This document shows positions 41,188 to 52,300 of a stretch of DNA of 64,000 nt, piece after piece. A program made the translations under genes and the position numbers. Position 1 is the stretch's first letter, and every line of letters starts with the position of its first letter. The stretch is from the NCBI GenBank assembly GCA_029378245.1, contig JARKIF010000010.1, forward strand, positions 1,054,001 to 1,118,000, written 5' to 3'. The notes under the pieces are model-generated. The model was given only the letters and a program-made list of their open reading frames with translations. It was not told where the DNA came from and did not search any database. Source of the stretch: Roridomyces roridus. Taxonomy: Eukaryota; Basidiomycota; Agaricomycetes; Agaricales; Mycenaceae.

Positions 41188-43055
41188 TCAATTAAATCCA
41201 CCGGCCACCCACCCGCTCGGTGTATAAAAACCGTATTGCTTGTGAGGCGCAGGAAGCGGATGCAAGCTCCCCCACAGGTTCTTCATGGTTCCGAGGGCGG
41301 GATGCAAAGTAGCCCCATCCATCCGCAACTCGGCCGCCTCCATTTCAGCCTCCTCGCGGTTGTACGCCTGAACTTGGATTATCAACATGTTCGTCGAACG
41401 GGATTAAGGCGACGCACCGTGAATAAACTAGGTATTTTTCGATCGACGAGAAGTTGATACGTCTTCTCCCTGTGAGTCCACTGCGGGCTGACCGGAACCG
41501 CCGAATTGAAAGCGACGCAAAGGTCGGGAGGTTCGAATCGGCTGCCCTTCCTTTCGACGAATTGGTGGTACGTCCTAAAGCAAATTAAGGGACGAGCTCA
41601 GGAGGAGAGAAACAGTCACTCACTGGACTACGTATTCGTGGATACGCTTGTTCCCTCGGCGAGTGCACTGACTGTAAGTGATTCAGTTCGGCTTGAAAGT
41701 GATGGATGATAAAGGCGACAAACGGGCACGTCTCGCAGTTCTCGGTGACTCTTTCAGGTACCGTTGGACCACAGAAAACGATCTATACAGGATGAGTCTC
41801 GGTGGGAGTATGTAGATCATCGTACCTTCAGAGTTTTCACTTCAGGCAGTCGATGAAGAATTTCTTCAAACATGGTAGAAGCGTGGCATTCAAAAGCCAA
41901 GGGCCCGACAAGAATCTAGTATCGTTCTTCAGAATGGGGAACGCACAGGCGAAAAGAAGAACTGACGTGAACAGTGAGTGTTTTTTTCCTCGTCCATGCG
42001 TCGTCTTTATTGAGCTTCTCCAGTCCATAGAGTATCGTCATTGCCATAGAAAGAGTATCAGACACCATCCGGATCCAAGGGGCTGTCGGGGACCAGGCGG
42101 GGATTTTATAGAATTTGCGTAGCTCGTCGCCGAATTCGCTCTCCCAGGTCGATCCCTCCAGCGACGTCCACGCGGCTTTGACGCGGGCAGGAACCCACCC
42201 GCAGCGGCGACCATGACCACGCTCTTTCGCCAAAACGTTTTCGAACCGCAACTGGGTGCGCAGTTCGACGTTGATCTGGCATTGGGAACGCGTACCGACG
42301 CGAGCATCATCGCACGGGGCGTGATGGAGCGCGAACGCGGCTTCCCAGTGCGCAGACGAGCAGCAGAAGCTGAAGCTGCAGTCCGGGCAAGGAATCAAGC
42401 CCTCCGACGTCGTGCCACTGGTTGCGGCTTCTATACGCATCAAGTGGTCGGTGCGCGTGCTTCGCAATACTCAGTACAATGTTCGGTCAAAGCGAGCGTA
42501 AATTTCGTACCAAACCATACATCGCGGTTCGTCCTTGATCAGAGTTTCCTCGACCGCGGTAAGGGATCTTGACCCTGTAAGTAACAGGCGTTGACTCAGA
42601 CGAAGACAAGTAAGTACCTGTTTAGTGAAACCTCGCACATATTCCTGTACAATTTCATCTGCCTCTCGGTCAGGTCGAAAAGGAGATTCACGTCGGTGGT
42701 CGGCTGGTGGGGAATGTGCACGAAGAGGGCAGAGACGGTGATGCTGGCTTCGACTTTGGCGATGGTCTTGCAGAGCGACTTGTGCGAGCTCCAATCGAGC
42801 TGATGTATGGCTTGAAAACACGATGGGAGTACGAGAGTAACGTCCACGGACCTTTTGACATTCTGGGATCGGAGCTGTGAGCCACCCAGGCAAGGATAAC
42901 TAGCTCGACGCACCTGGGCTACAATAGGCAGCTCGGCGGCATCCACCACATCGAGAGAGCGGGGCAGCGTCTCCTTTGAAGCAACTGTGGTAGTAGCAGG
43001 CTTGGCCCATCCGCGCGGTGAGCGGCGGAAAATTGGGGCGCGAATCGTCTTGCAT
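41188..43055 (-). CDS. MYND zinc-finger protein with MSS51_C-like domain, copy 1
   Basis: Minus strand from the ATG at 43055 (MQDDSRPNFPPLTARMGQAC). The MYND finger reads CYYHSC...[14 protein letters not shown], then, after an intron ending in CCCAG, [14 protein letters not shown], supplying the usual C/H zinc ligands. A second cysteine module follows a further intron: RCMVCTRTDHLMRIEA, LIPCPDCSFSFCCSSAHWE. The C-terminal part ILVGPLAFECHASTMFEEIL then HRLPEVKTLK and IVFCGPTVP resembles the C-terminal domain of MSS51-type proteins. The gene ends YGFYTPSGWVAGGFN at 41188. MYND fingers bind proline-rich peptides; the biological role here is unknown. Splice choices were guided by the second copy (43442-45325), which keeps the same exon pattern. 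No disruption was found in this copy. Confidence 0.75.
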
Positions 43056-43441
43056 GGTGGTTCCGAAGAAAAAGATTTGTAACGCAGCCTCGAGGGTTCC
43101 CAGACTCAGTGATCGCTTCTTCGAGCTTGAAGCCTAGGCACGAGTCCGAGTTGTGTACGTACACGTACATCTGCTGAAGGGGGAGTGATGAGCGCAAGGC
43201 CGCGGTCATCCACAGCCGAAGAGGATAACTAGCCGGCGGCGTGCCTGCCAGGCATGGAGGTTGGACCAGAGGAACTGTTCAAGGAGTTGACATGGTGGTC
43301 GGTGAACAAGTCTCTTTCATGATGCCAATCAAATGATCATGATTCACAACCGTCTTTTCGACTAGTCAAGAAACACGCTAGTTCAATGCAGATATGTCCA
43401 AGAAGACAATACTTGGGACGTCAACGGCACCAAATCGAGTT

Positions 43442-45325
43442 CAATTCAATCCACAGGCCAGCCATCCGCTCAACGTATAGAAACCATATGGTCTGTGGCC
43501 GGCGGGCATTGGATTCATCAGGCTGCCACACGGGTTTTTAACAGCCTGCCCGAAGGTAGGATGCAAGGTTACGCCAAGCGTCTCTATGTAACAGCCCTAC
43601 CTCCATTTCCGCCTCCTCACGGTTGTATGACTAATACACTAGAATAAACAAGACATGCATGTTGAAAAAGAAAAACATGACGGACGCACCGTGAACACAG
43701 TACGTACGTATTTTCCGCTCGGAAAGGAGCCGATATGTTTAGTTGAATACTGCTGAATCGAAGCCAACGCAGATGTGGGGAGGCTCGAATGCGCCACCCT
43801 TCCTCTTCACGTATTGGTGGTACTTACTCCCTGAAGATTTGAATTGAATGACGACTTCGAAAAAAAAACCCCCGCAGAAGCTTACTTGGCGGCGTACTCG
43901 TAGATTCGCTTGTTCCCGCGTTGCGTACAGTCGCTATAATGTGATTCAGTTCGGATCAGAAGCGCGGCTCGGTGGGCAGGACGAACGGGCAAGTGTTGCA
44001 GTTTTCGGTTATGCCTGCCTTGGGTACCGCTGGTCCACAAAAGACCATCTATACGACGAGTCGAGCCAGGGCAGAAGGACTCGAGCGTAACAATCACCCA
44101 CCTTCAAAGTTTTCACGCCTGGGAGACGATGGATGATTTCTTCGAAGACTATGGAAGCCATGCATTCCAGAGCGCTATGACGAACAAGAACCTAGCGGCG
44201 GGTGGGTAAAGACGCAAAGAGAAGGCAGGAAAAAGACTAACGTGGATAGTGAGCGTTTGTTTCCTTGTCCATGCGTCGTTGTCGTTGTTGAGTTTCTCCA
44301 GTGCAAAGAGTATCGTCATGGCCATGGTGAGAGTATCAGACACCGTGCAGAGCCAGGGTGTTATTGGCAACCACGCGTGGATACCATAGTACTTGTACAG
44401 CTCGTCGCCGAACTCCCTCTCCCAGGTCGATCCATCCAGCGACGTCCACGCCGCTTTGACACGAGCAGGAACCCACAAGGTGCGACGACGATGACCCCGC
44501 ATCTCGGCCAAGTCGTTCTCGAATCATAGCTGGGCATGCAGCTCGACGTTGAGCTCGCACTGGGAACGGGGACCAGCACGAGAATCTTCGCACGGGGCGT
44601 GGTGGAGGGCGGACGCAGCTTCCCAGTGCGCCGACGAGCAGCAGAAGGTAAAATTGCAGCCGGGGCAGGGAATCAAGCCTTGCGACGTCGTGCCATTTGC
44701 TGCGGCTTCGATACGCATCAGCTGGTCGGTGCGCGTGCTTTGGGATGTTCAGTTGAATGTCCATCGAAGCGGGCACACATACCACACCAGACATCGCCGG
44801 TCTGCGCCAATAAGGGTATACTCACCCTTGGTCAGAGGTCTTGAAAAGCGCTCTGTGAGAGACTCAGCTCGTAGTAGTTGGCCGAGACACTCACCTGTTC
44901 AGTAAAAACTCGCAGACTGCTTTATACCCCGCGATCTGGTCCTCGGTCAAGTCGTGCAGAAGCTTGACGTCGGTAGTCGGATGGCGAGGAATGAGCATCA
45001 AGAGCGTAGTGACTCCGGTGATGGAATGTCTAGTCTCGATTTTCGCGATGGTCTTGCATAGAGGCTTGTGGAGGCTCCAATCAAGCTGAATGCGTTGCGT
45101 GAAAACGCGTCGGTAATAATGCAGAGTTTACGAACCTTTTGGCACTCTGGCGGCTGTTATTAGTTGGGCAAGACCATGCTGCGACGCACCTGTGCTGCAA
45201 TAGGCCACTCGACGGCATCCACCACATCGAGAGAGCAGAACGGTGTCTGATTTAAAGCAACTCTGGTAGTGGCAGGCTTGACCCATTATCGCCATGGGCG
45301 TCGGAGACAACGGGGGCGAGTCCAT
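43442..45325 (-). pseudogene. MYND/MSS51_C-like protein, copy 2, with premature stop
   Basis: Tandem paralogue of 41188-43055, starting at ATG 45325 (MDSPPLSPTPMAIMGQAC). The MYND finger CHYQSC...[28 protein letters not shown] is complete, as is the second module (RCLVCTRTDQLMRIEA, LIPCPGCNFTFCC). At 44524-44526 the codon that is CGG (Arg) in copy 1 (AQLxFEND against TQLRFENV) is TGA, an in-frame stop that a single C-to-T change from CGA would explain. Beyond it the frame is open again (TLWVPARVKAAWTSLDGSTW) to YGFYTLSGWLACGLN. The single nonsense change in otherwise conserved sequence suggests a recent loss. Confidence 0.7.
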
Positions 45326-45559
45326 GGTGGTTCGGAAGAAACAAGATTTTTAACCCGCCTCGAGGGTTCCCAGTGATCCCTTCTTGGAAATGCAAGGCCC
45401 GACCGATATGATGAGTTCACGGACATGGTGGAAGGTCGCAAAGTGTGTGTGGAATCAGATGTAGTGATGCATCAAATGTGATTGACAGCATCAATAAAGC
45501 TTGCCGAGGCCCGGAAGCAAAATGGGTCGATCAATTTTTGACTTTGCCGTCTTGCCACC

Positions 45560-47777
45560 ATGCCCTCGAAAAAGAAAGAGTCGTCTGCAAAGCCCAAGCC
45601 CGCCCCAGCGCCTGTTATCGACGAGTTTGCCGACATGTGTGCCGCTCTGGATGCCTCTGGACGTGCGTGTGGCGGGAAAACAAAGGAAGCGTCCAAGTGG
45701 TGCCCGAGACACGATGAGGTGCGCCTCAGTCGACGCGTTTCTTTGGGTCTAGCTGACCACTGCAGGAGCGAATCAAGCTGTATATCAACTACAAGGCCCA
45801 CCACTCGGCCCTCGACGCGTTTCCGGAGCATTCGATATGCCACAGTGCAGGGGCGATTGGCGGCTGTGCGTCGTTGGAGACGGTCAGGGCGTGGAATAAG
45901 GCCCTGTTGACCAAGTACCAGCTGCTGAGTCGGTGCGTTGTGTTTTAGCATCGTGCCACCCGGATTTTTGACGAAAGAGCACAGGTGTATCAGTGCTCGT
46001 GCGTATTTCACCGAACGCTTCTTTGGGTGCGTGTTCCTCAACACTATCCCTACTCAGTGTCTAATACTCACCATAGCAACGATATGGCATGTAATCTTCT
46101 TCTTTCGTGACCATTCAGGCCGACAATCAGCCTAGGATTTTGGCCACAAGACGTTCTGGCATTTTCTCGTCAAGCAGCTCCACAAAATCGAGGGTCTTCT
46201 CGAAGGCGTCGAGAAACGTGCGTGCGAGCTCGTCCTCGAGGCTCAAAACGCTCTCTGGGTCCTCGAGCTTCACTCCGAGTCGCCCGAGGAGGATTGCTCC
46301 GGCCACGATGACGGCCTCTTCTCCGCCACACGCAAGCCCACGGTAGACATTAATATCGCCGATGTGGAAGACCCACTGGACGTGGCCCTGCGCGAAAAGT
46401 ACGGCATTCTCTCGACCTTGGTTCCAGGCTTACCCGCGTCTAGATGTCTCCTTCTCTGGGAAAAAATCAAAACTCGACTTGCGCGGTATTGCGCACCTGC
46501 GATATCCAGATACTACAACGAACGCATCAAGATTATCCACGCTTGCGTTCGTCGGGCGATCTACACGGACCCCAAGTTGCTCGTTGCCGCACAAAACTAC
46601 CCAACCGTCACCGCGCTGCTTACCGACGCGACACTGGACTTGCGCATCGTGGAGAAGTTGTGGGACGCGATTCGGTGTGTTTATGTGCATGAAGTTCGCG
46701 CTGCGATCGGTGAGTGGTATGGGTCTTGTTGATTTCTTTGCTGAATTTGGTTAGACGACGTGTTGCGCCCGAAAGATGGGCCAGGGGAATATATGGAGCT
46801 GCTCGGCGGACGAGTGTACAAGGATCTCAGCAGCACGCCATTTCCTTTCCATGCATGGGGCCACATGACCGCGCTTTTCATGTGTTACTCGTGCGTTCGT
46901 CGCGTCTGCAAAACGGTATGTATCCACTTTCATGACCTACGTTTTACTTATAGTCCGATAGATGGAAGAGCTCGTCGAATTCACGCGCTACGTCGTTCTG
47001 ACTATGCCGGGGATCAACCAATCGCACCTCAAATACGAATGGCCTTCCTACACTGGCTCCAAGGTCCTCACCCTCTGCGGCTTCCTCCCCAACGCCATCG
47101 ACGACTTTGGCCAGCGTTCCGTCGTGAGCAAATGCAACTGCGTCTACGACGGCCAACCACACTGGGCCGAAACGGTTACGTCGTACGTCCTCGCCGGGGG
47201 TCTTCCCTTGAGCGATCCCAAAGCCCAGGAATTCGTGAACAAGTGCTTGAGGGATCCCAAGCTCATGGTACTCGTACGCAAAGGACGGGAGGGCCGTGTT
47301 ATTCGGTCTGCCCCGCGGATTTGGGCCGAACGTGTGAGGCATGCGAGCACGCGCGCGGGGTTGCGTGCGGCCGAGTGGGACCCGGCGTCTACGATTTATT
47401 ATCAGGACAGCGTGCTTGAGGAGGCGTGTCCCAAGTTGACTGTCGTCGTTGATAATCGTGACACGGATCATCGGGGGATTGAGGACTGTTTTCAGCTTGT
47501 GATTGTTGATGGTGGGGAGGGAACGATGGCCGAGTTTGTGGAGAGGTTGAGTCGGGTGTGGTTGGAGGAGGTTTATGGGTGTAAGGATGTGATGGGTTTG
47601 ATGGGGGAGATTGCGATGCCGTATGTGACCAGTGAGGAGATTGAGTTTTCCAGGACTGGCAAGGGGACCGCGTTTGTGGTGTCCAATTCGGAGACGGACG
47701 TCTTGACGGCGTACAAAAAGTTGTGGGGGAAGGCGCCGGCTGAATTGGCGGATGATGATATCTTGGAGAGGGTTTGA
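45560..47777 (+). CDS. Conserved basidiomycete protein of unknown function
   Basis: At least six exons. The N terminus MPSKKKESSAKPKPAPAPV is basic, followed by a small cysteine/histidine motif CAALDASGRACGGKTKEASK then WCPRHDE that could bind zinc. Next come RIKLYINYKAHHSALDAFPE, TFWHFLVKQLHKIEGLLEGV, IADVEDPLDVALREKYGILS, CYSCVRRVCKT and a final long exon from about 46961 to 47777 (MPGINQSHLKYEWPSYTGSK, ETVTSYVLAGGLPLSDP, YYQDSVLEEACPKLTVVVDN). No transmembrane helix or signal peptide is seen. I do not recognise the family; the gene looks intact and well spliced except that the exon junction around 46080-46140 could not be settled by eye. The neighbours are unrelated housekeeping-type genes. 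Confidence 0.7.
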
Positions 47778-47868
47778 ACTCGTGTACTTAATTCAACCAA
47801 TGCTCATTTGAAACAACAGAGTATACATCGAGAGAAATTAGAGATACATGTTCGAGAGCTCAATTCAT

Positions 47869-49137
47869 TCAAACAACTTCACTTTGCTTAACCTGAGGTT
47901 CTGGAGCGATAATCCACCACGCCACGACAGGTCGAACTACATCGTTCAACCGCTGAGGGTCTGTGGATTTACCGCTCGATGAGAATCCCACTCCCATCAG
48001 CCCAGCTACGATTTGGTATGGGACACTGGTAGATTCGTGCAACTTGACGGTAATGTTCACCGCTGCATGACTCGTAGGAAGGGTGGAAATCCCGAAATAT
48101 GGGTAGTTTACTCCGCCGATTCCCATGACATGCCTGTCCTCCAGCGAGGGAGCATAGGCAGACCAAAAACGACTGGAGGGTAACTCTGCTGGGTTCTTCA
48201 CAGGTCGTTTCTGGAAGGAAGGAAGAAGTTGGATTAGGGTGTGGTGTGTCGAGGAACCCGAGAGAAACAAACGTACGGGAGATTCGAGTTTCGGTCCAAG
48301 GAATTGGCCATCGCAAGAAAATGCGCAAAAGGCTGTGATCCAACCAGTCAGGCGTGGTTCTTTACCGCCAAAACCCTCGCGATGGATGACTGTTTTCCAA
48401 AACGCTGGCGTGACACTCGGCGAATCGAACAAGTCGACGAGCTGGGATATGACGGGGTGCAACAAATGAAACCAGGCGATGGCGGGGATACCGTGCCCTT
48501 TCAACATCTCGAGTTTATTGAGGATAAGTTGCCAGTCTGTGCGCAAGCCCTCGAGTGTGACTTGGCGTATTCCGCGGTGCTTCGTCTCGGTGTGAGTGAG
48601 GGACGTCTCCCCGACGACGGCGCTGGAGCCCGAAGTCGTCATGAGCAACGTCGACGCAGCGACCATGTCGTTGGGCTGGGAAGTGGAGAATTTGGGGAGA
48701 ATCCAATGGCGGAGGGCGGGGCGGCTCCGCAGCACGTTGCGTTTCGTCGATTTAGCCATCTTCTTGCGCGAGAGTGGGGGGTTTCTGACAACCACGCTGA
48801 GCGGCTCGGGGACATCGCCTGGATGCTCATGGTTGTAGTAGAGGATGAACTGCGAGATGAGAGCGAGCCAGACATCGTCTGGACGGAGCACAAGCTCGTG
48901 GCTATCTGTGTAGGCAGAGAGGACGGTGCGCACGAAGCCGCCGTGCTCGTTTGGAACGACTTTGAATTGGGTGTCGTTTGCGGCGATATGTCCACCGATG
49001 CAGCATTGGAGAATCTGATAAGCTCCGTCTCTCTTGAGGATCTGAGCGCCGGTAACGCCCGGGACCTCCTTGGTCGTCGCTGGGCCAGGGAGGTCAACGA
49101 GGTTGAGGGTAACAGGCATGGTGGGCGACGCCCACAA
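47869..49137 (-). CDS. DUF4419 family protein
   Basis: Minus strand, 422 codons unspliced. A likely in-frame intron (GTACGT...CTTCCAG, about 48214-48276) would remove about 21 residues between LESP and KRPVKNPAEL. Typical DUF4419 elements are seen: HELVLRPDDVWLALISQFIL, LRHWILPKFSTSQPNDMVAA, STLLMTTSG, GIRQVTLEGLRTDWQLILNK and SPSVTPAFWKTVIHREGFGG then WITAFCAF. The family is widespread in fungi and bacteria with no established biochemical role. It starts at 49137 (MWASPTMPVTLNLVDLPG). It is convergent with the upstream unknown gene and divergent from the VWA8-like gene at 49309 across about 170 bp. Confidence 0.85.
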   Translation of the reverse strand: MWASPTMPVTLNLVDLPGPATTKEVPGVTGAQILKRDGAYQILQCCIGGHIAANDTQFKVVPNEHGGFVRTVLSAYTDSHELVLRPDDVWLALISQFILYYNHEHPGDVPEPLSVVVRNPPLSRKKMAKSTKRNVLRSRPALRHWILPKFSTSQPNDMVAASTLLMTTSGSSAVVGETSLTHTETKHRGIRQVTLEGLRTDWQLILNKLEMLKGHGIPAIAWFHLLHPVISQLVDLFDSPSVTPAFWKTVIHREGFGGKEPRLTGWITAFCAFSCDGQFLGPKLESPVRLFLSGSSTHHTLIQLLPSFQKRPVKNPAELPSSRFWSAYAPSLEDRHVMGIGGVNYPYFGISTLPTSHAAVNITVKLHESTSVPYQIVAGLMGVGFSSSGKSTDPQRLNDVVRPVVAWWIIAPEPQVKQSEVV

Positions 49138-49308
49138 TAGCTATTCTGGGACAAGGCCTTCCCATCGGTGCCAGACAACATTCCCCGCTTTATTTGAGAT
49201 CATAAGCGCCTGTACGCAACGAGCCGCGGACAAACGGAAGTGGTTGAAGCGAAGAGAGAACTGCTAGCTGACATAACCCGGTTTCTACGGGCTTGACATT
49301 GCCGATGC

Positions 49309-52300
49309 ATGTTATTGCCGTTTCAGCAGGCACTCCGACGACTCCCTGGCCTCGGTATACGCGTTATGGCTCCCAAACGACGACTGGCCCACATTCTCGG
49401 CACCCTCAAGCCACCCACTGAGGTCGTTGGCACTCTGACGCTCGGAGACATTGTCTACGATGTCCCGGCATCCACTCGACCCTCCAGGCTCCCGCATTCA
49501 AAGGATCTCGACGTAGAAGACCCAGTAAACTTGGACAACTTGCATTTTATGCTCCAGAAATACATCCTTGGCCAGGATATCTTCCTCGTTTCGCAACCTG
49601 GTCCCTACGCTCGGAGACTGGCCATGACTTTTGCTAGTCTGGTCAACTCGGAGTATGAGTACATTGCGCTGCACCGGGATGTGGGTGAGACTGAGCTCAA
49701 GCAGGTGAGCATGCGTTACCTGCCTAGCCCATACGATAACATCCTCAGGGAAGGGAAATTCGGTCGGGTGGCAATCTCGTTTACGTGGACAGTCCGGCGG
49801 TCAACGCTGTCAAGTACGGTCGCATTCTCATCCTAGAGGGCATTGAGAAAGCCGAGAGAGGCATCATGCCAATTCTGAATAATCTGCTAGAAAACCGTGA
49901 AATGTGCGTCGCATTATCTTCTCCATTTGAATCTTGTAACGAGTCACTCAGGAATCTGGACGACGGAACACATATTATCCATCCACACCGCTTCGAGCAG
50001 CTCGGTGCCACCACGGACGACAGCGGCAACTTGTTTATACCTGCCCACAAGAACTTCCGCGTCATTGCCATCGCTGCACCTGTGCCCCCATTCCCCGGAT
50101 ACCCTCTAGACCCCCCCTTCCGCAGCCGCTTCCAAGCACGCTTCGTCGACCCTGTCGCCTCTTTGATAACTCTTTGCGAGCCGGCCTCCTCTGTGCCCGC
50201 ATTCGAAACGCAGCTGCGCGAACTCATCTTATCGACCCAATACGCTTCAGAGGCGCGAGATGCTCTCTCTGCAGTCTCTCAGAGCGCGATCCCGTCATTT
50301 CCTCAGACAGCCCTCGCCAAACTCCGCGCTCTCTGCGCCAAGTTCCCTCCTCCAGAGACCCTCTCACCCATCAAGCTCGCGCGTCTACTGCTCGCGCTGC
50401 ACCCCGCACTTGCCGTTGCGCCTCTACAGGCCTACGCCATTCTGAGCAGGCAGACGGAGGAAATGGGTCTAGGCCCCCTCGGCAGCCCCGCCTCCACAGA
50501 CGACGCAGCCGAGTCGACTGGTCTCCTTGGCTACACCCTGTCCCGCATAACGCGGCTCACCCCGACCTCCGTCAGCGCCTCCTTCACGCACCCCACTGCC
50601 CAACCCGTTTCTCTCGAAATACCCGCCGGCCCTGCACAACTCTCACCGTACCCATTCTCCCCTACGGCCCCCTTTACGCCATCCAACCGCTTCGTGGGCC
50701 TCCTGACGAGCCTCGTGCAGGCGCATGCGCTGGGCTGGGATGTCTCGTTCATCCCCCCTCCGGCGCCAGCGACTGCGAGCGCCAGTACGAGCACTCTTGT
50801 CCGTGCTTTCAGCGGCATATTGGGCTATGGCGAGGGAGAGACGATGCATATGTACAAGGAGCTCGGTGGTCGCGAGCTGCTCATGCGGCGGAGGATTCTG
50901 GAGGGTGGGGCTACGGCTTGGGAGCCTAGCACGATCGTCGAGGCTGCTTGGGCGGGTAAGCTCGTGCACCTTTCTGGACTGGACGTTGTCGGCCCTACAG
51001 CCGGGGCGATTGCGCGGTTGGTACAGGACCGTGAAGTCGAGCTGTGGGGTGGCAAGCGGATGGTGGCAGATGGATCCATCGAGAAGGTATTCCTTTTCTT
51101 TCGTATCTTGCATTCCACGCTAAATCATTTACAGTCCAATGACGAACTTTCTGCCGCCCATCCCTCCTTCCGCATCATCACCACCGCATCCAAATCTCTT
51201 CCCCTCAAAGACTGGCTCACCGCAGAGCACGCCAACATGTTCTTTGCTGTTCCCGCGCAACCGATGGGTCGCATCGAGGAGCGCGCGATCCTGCTTGCCA
51301 CGGGATGCAGCGACGGCTTGGTGGATCGGATGCTGGAGTTTGCGGAACGCTATCGCGCGAGCATGAGTGAGGATAGTGTGCAGAAGAACAGGAAGCTGGG
51401 GACCAGGTCTCTTGTGCGGGTGGCAAGGCGGATTGCCATCGGTGGAGATGCCGAGGATCTGCGTGCCATCTTGAGCCGCACGCTGCTGCTTGAATTCCTA
51501 CCGACTGTCGAGCGGATGAATATCGAGACGTTGATGGAGGAAGCGAAGATTCCGGATGCGAATGCTGCCGTACGTGCTCCTCGTACCTTTCAAAGTAATT
51601 GTGCTGATCTGAAAAGTATCATCCAAGCCCCATTATCAAAGAAGATTCGCTGGTGTTCCCGGGCCCGAGTACGACGGGTGGCGAGTCATCGGCGACTTTG
51701 ATCCCGCTATTCAATGTCATGGACGATCCGCAGGGCGTCAAATCCCATGTGCCCTACATGGACCACTTTTACGACAATAGCCTGCAGACGGCGCTGATGC
51801 GCGATTTGGCGGTGGATGTGGAGCTGTTGGGGGAGCATGTGGTGTTGCTTGGGAATCAGGTTTGTGTGATTTCACTCAAGGGACTCGACTGCTGAATGCG
51901 TTTACAGGGAGTCGGGAAGAATAAGATTGTGGATCGTCTTTGCCAACTCCTTGGCCGACCACGGGAATACATCCAACTCCACCGCGACACGACCGTCAAC
52001 CAGCTCATGTTTACCACCTCGCTCGAGAACGGCGTCATCAAGTACACGGACTCGCCGCTTCTCCGCGCCATTGCTTTTGGGCGGGTGATTATCATCGACG
52101 AGGCGGACAAGGCGCCTGAGCACGTGGTGGCCATTTTCCGGAGTCTGGCGGGGCAAAGCGAGCTTACGCTTTCGGATGGACGGAGGGTGAGAGCGACGAG
52201 GGAGCGGCCGGAGGATATCGTGGTGCATCCCAACTTCCGACTTGTGCTGCTCGCGAATCGTCCGGGGTATCGTGAGTTCTTATATTCCCCTGTCAGTTAT

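Noticed and set aside
42471..42893. Other-frame ORFs over the MYND genes as separate proteins
   Set aside because: They disappear once introns are placed so that the zinc ligands line up in both tandem copies.
1..45000. Bacterial operon or recent bacterial transfer
   Set aside because: All recognised genes have spliceosomal introns and eukaryotic signals; no intronless bacterial-like run was seen.
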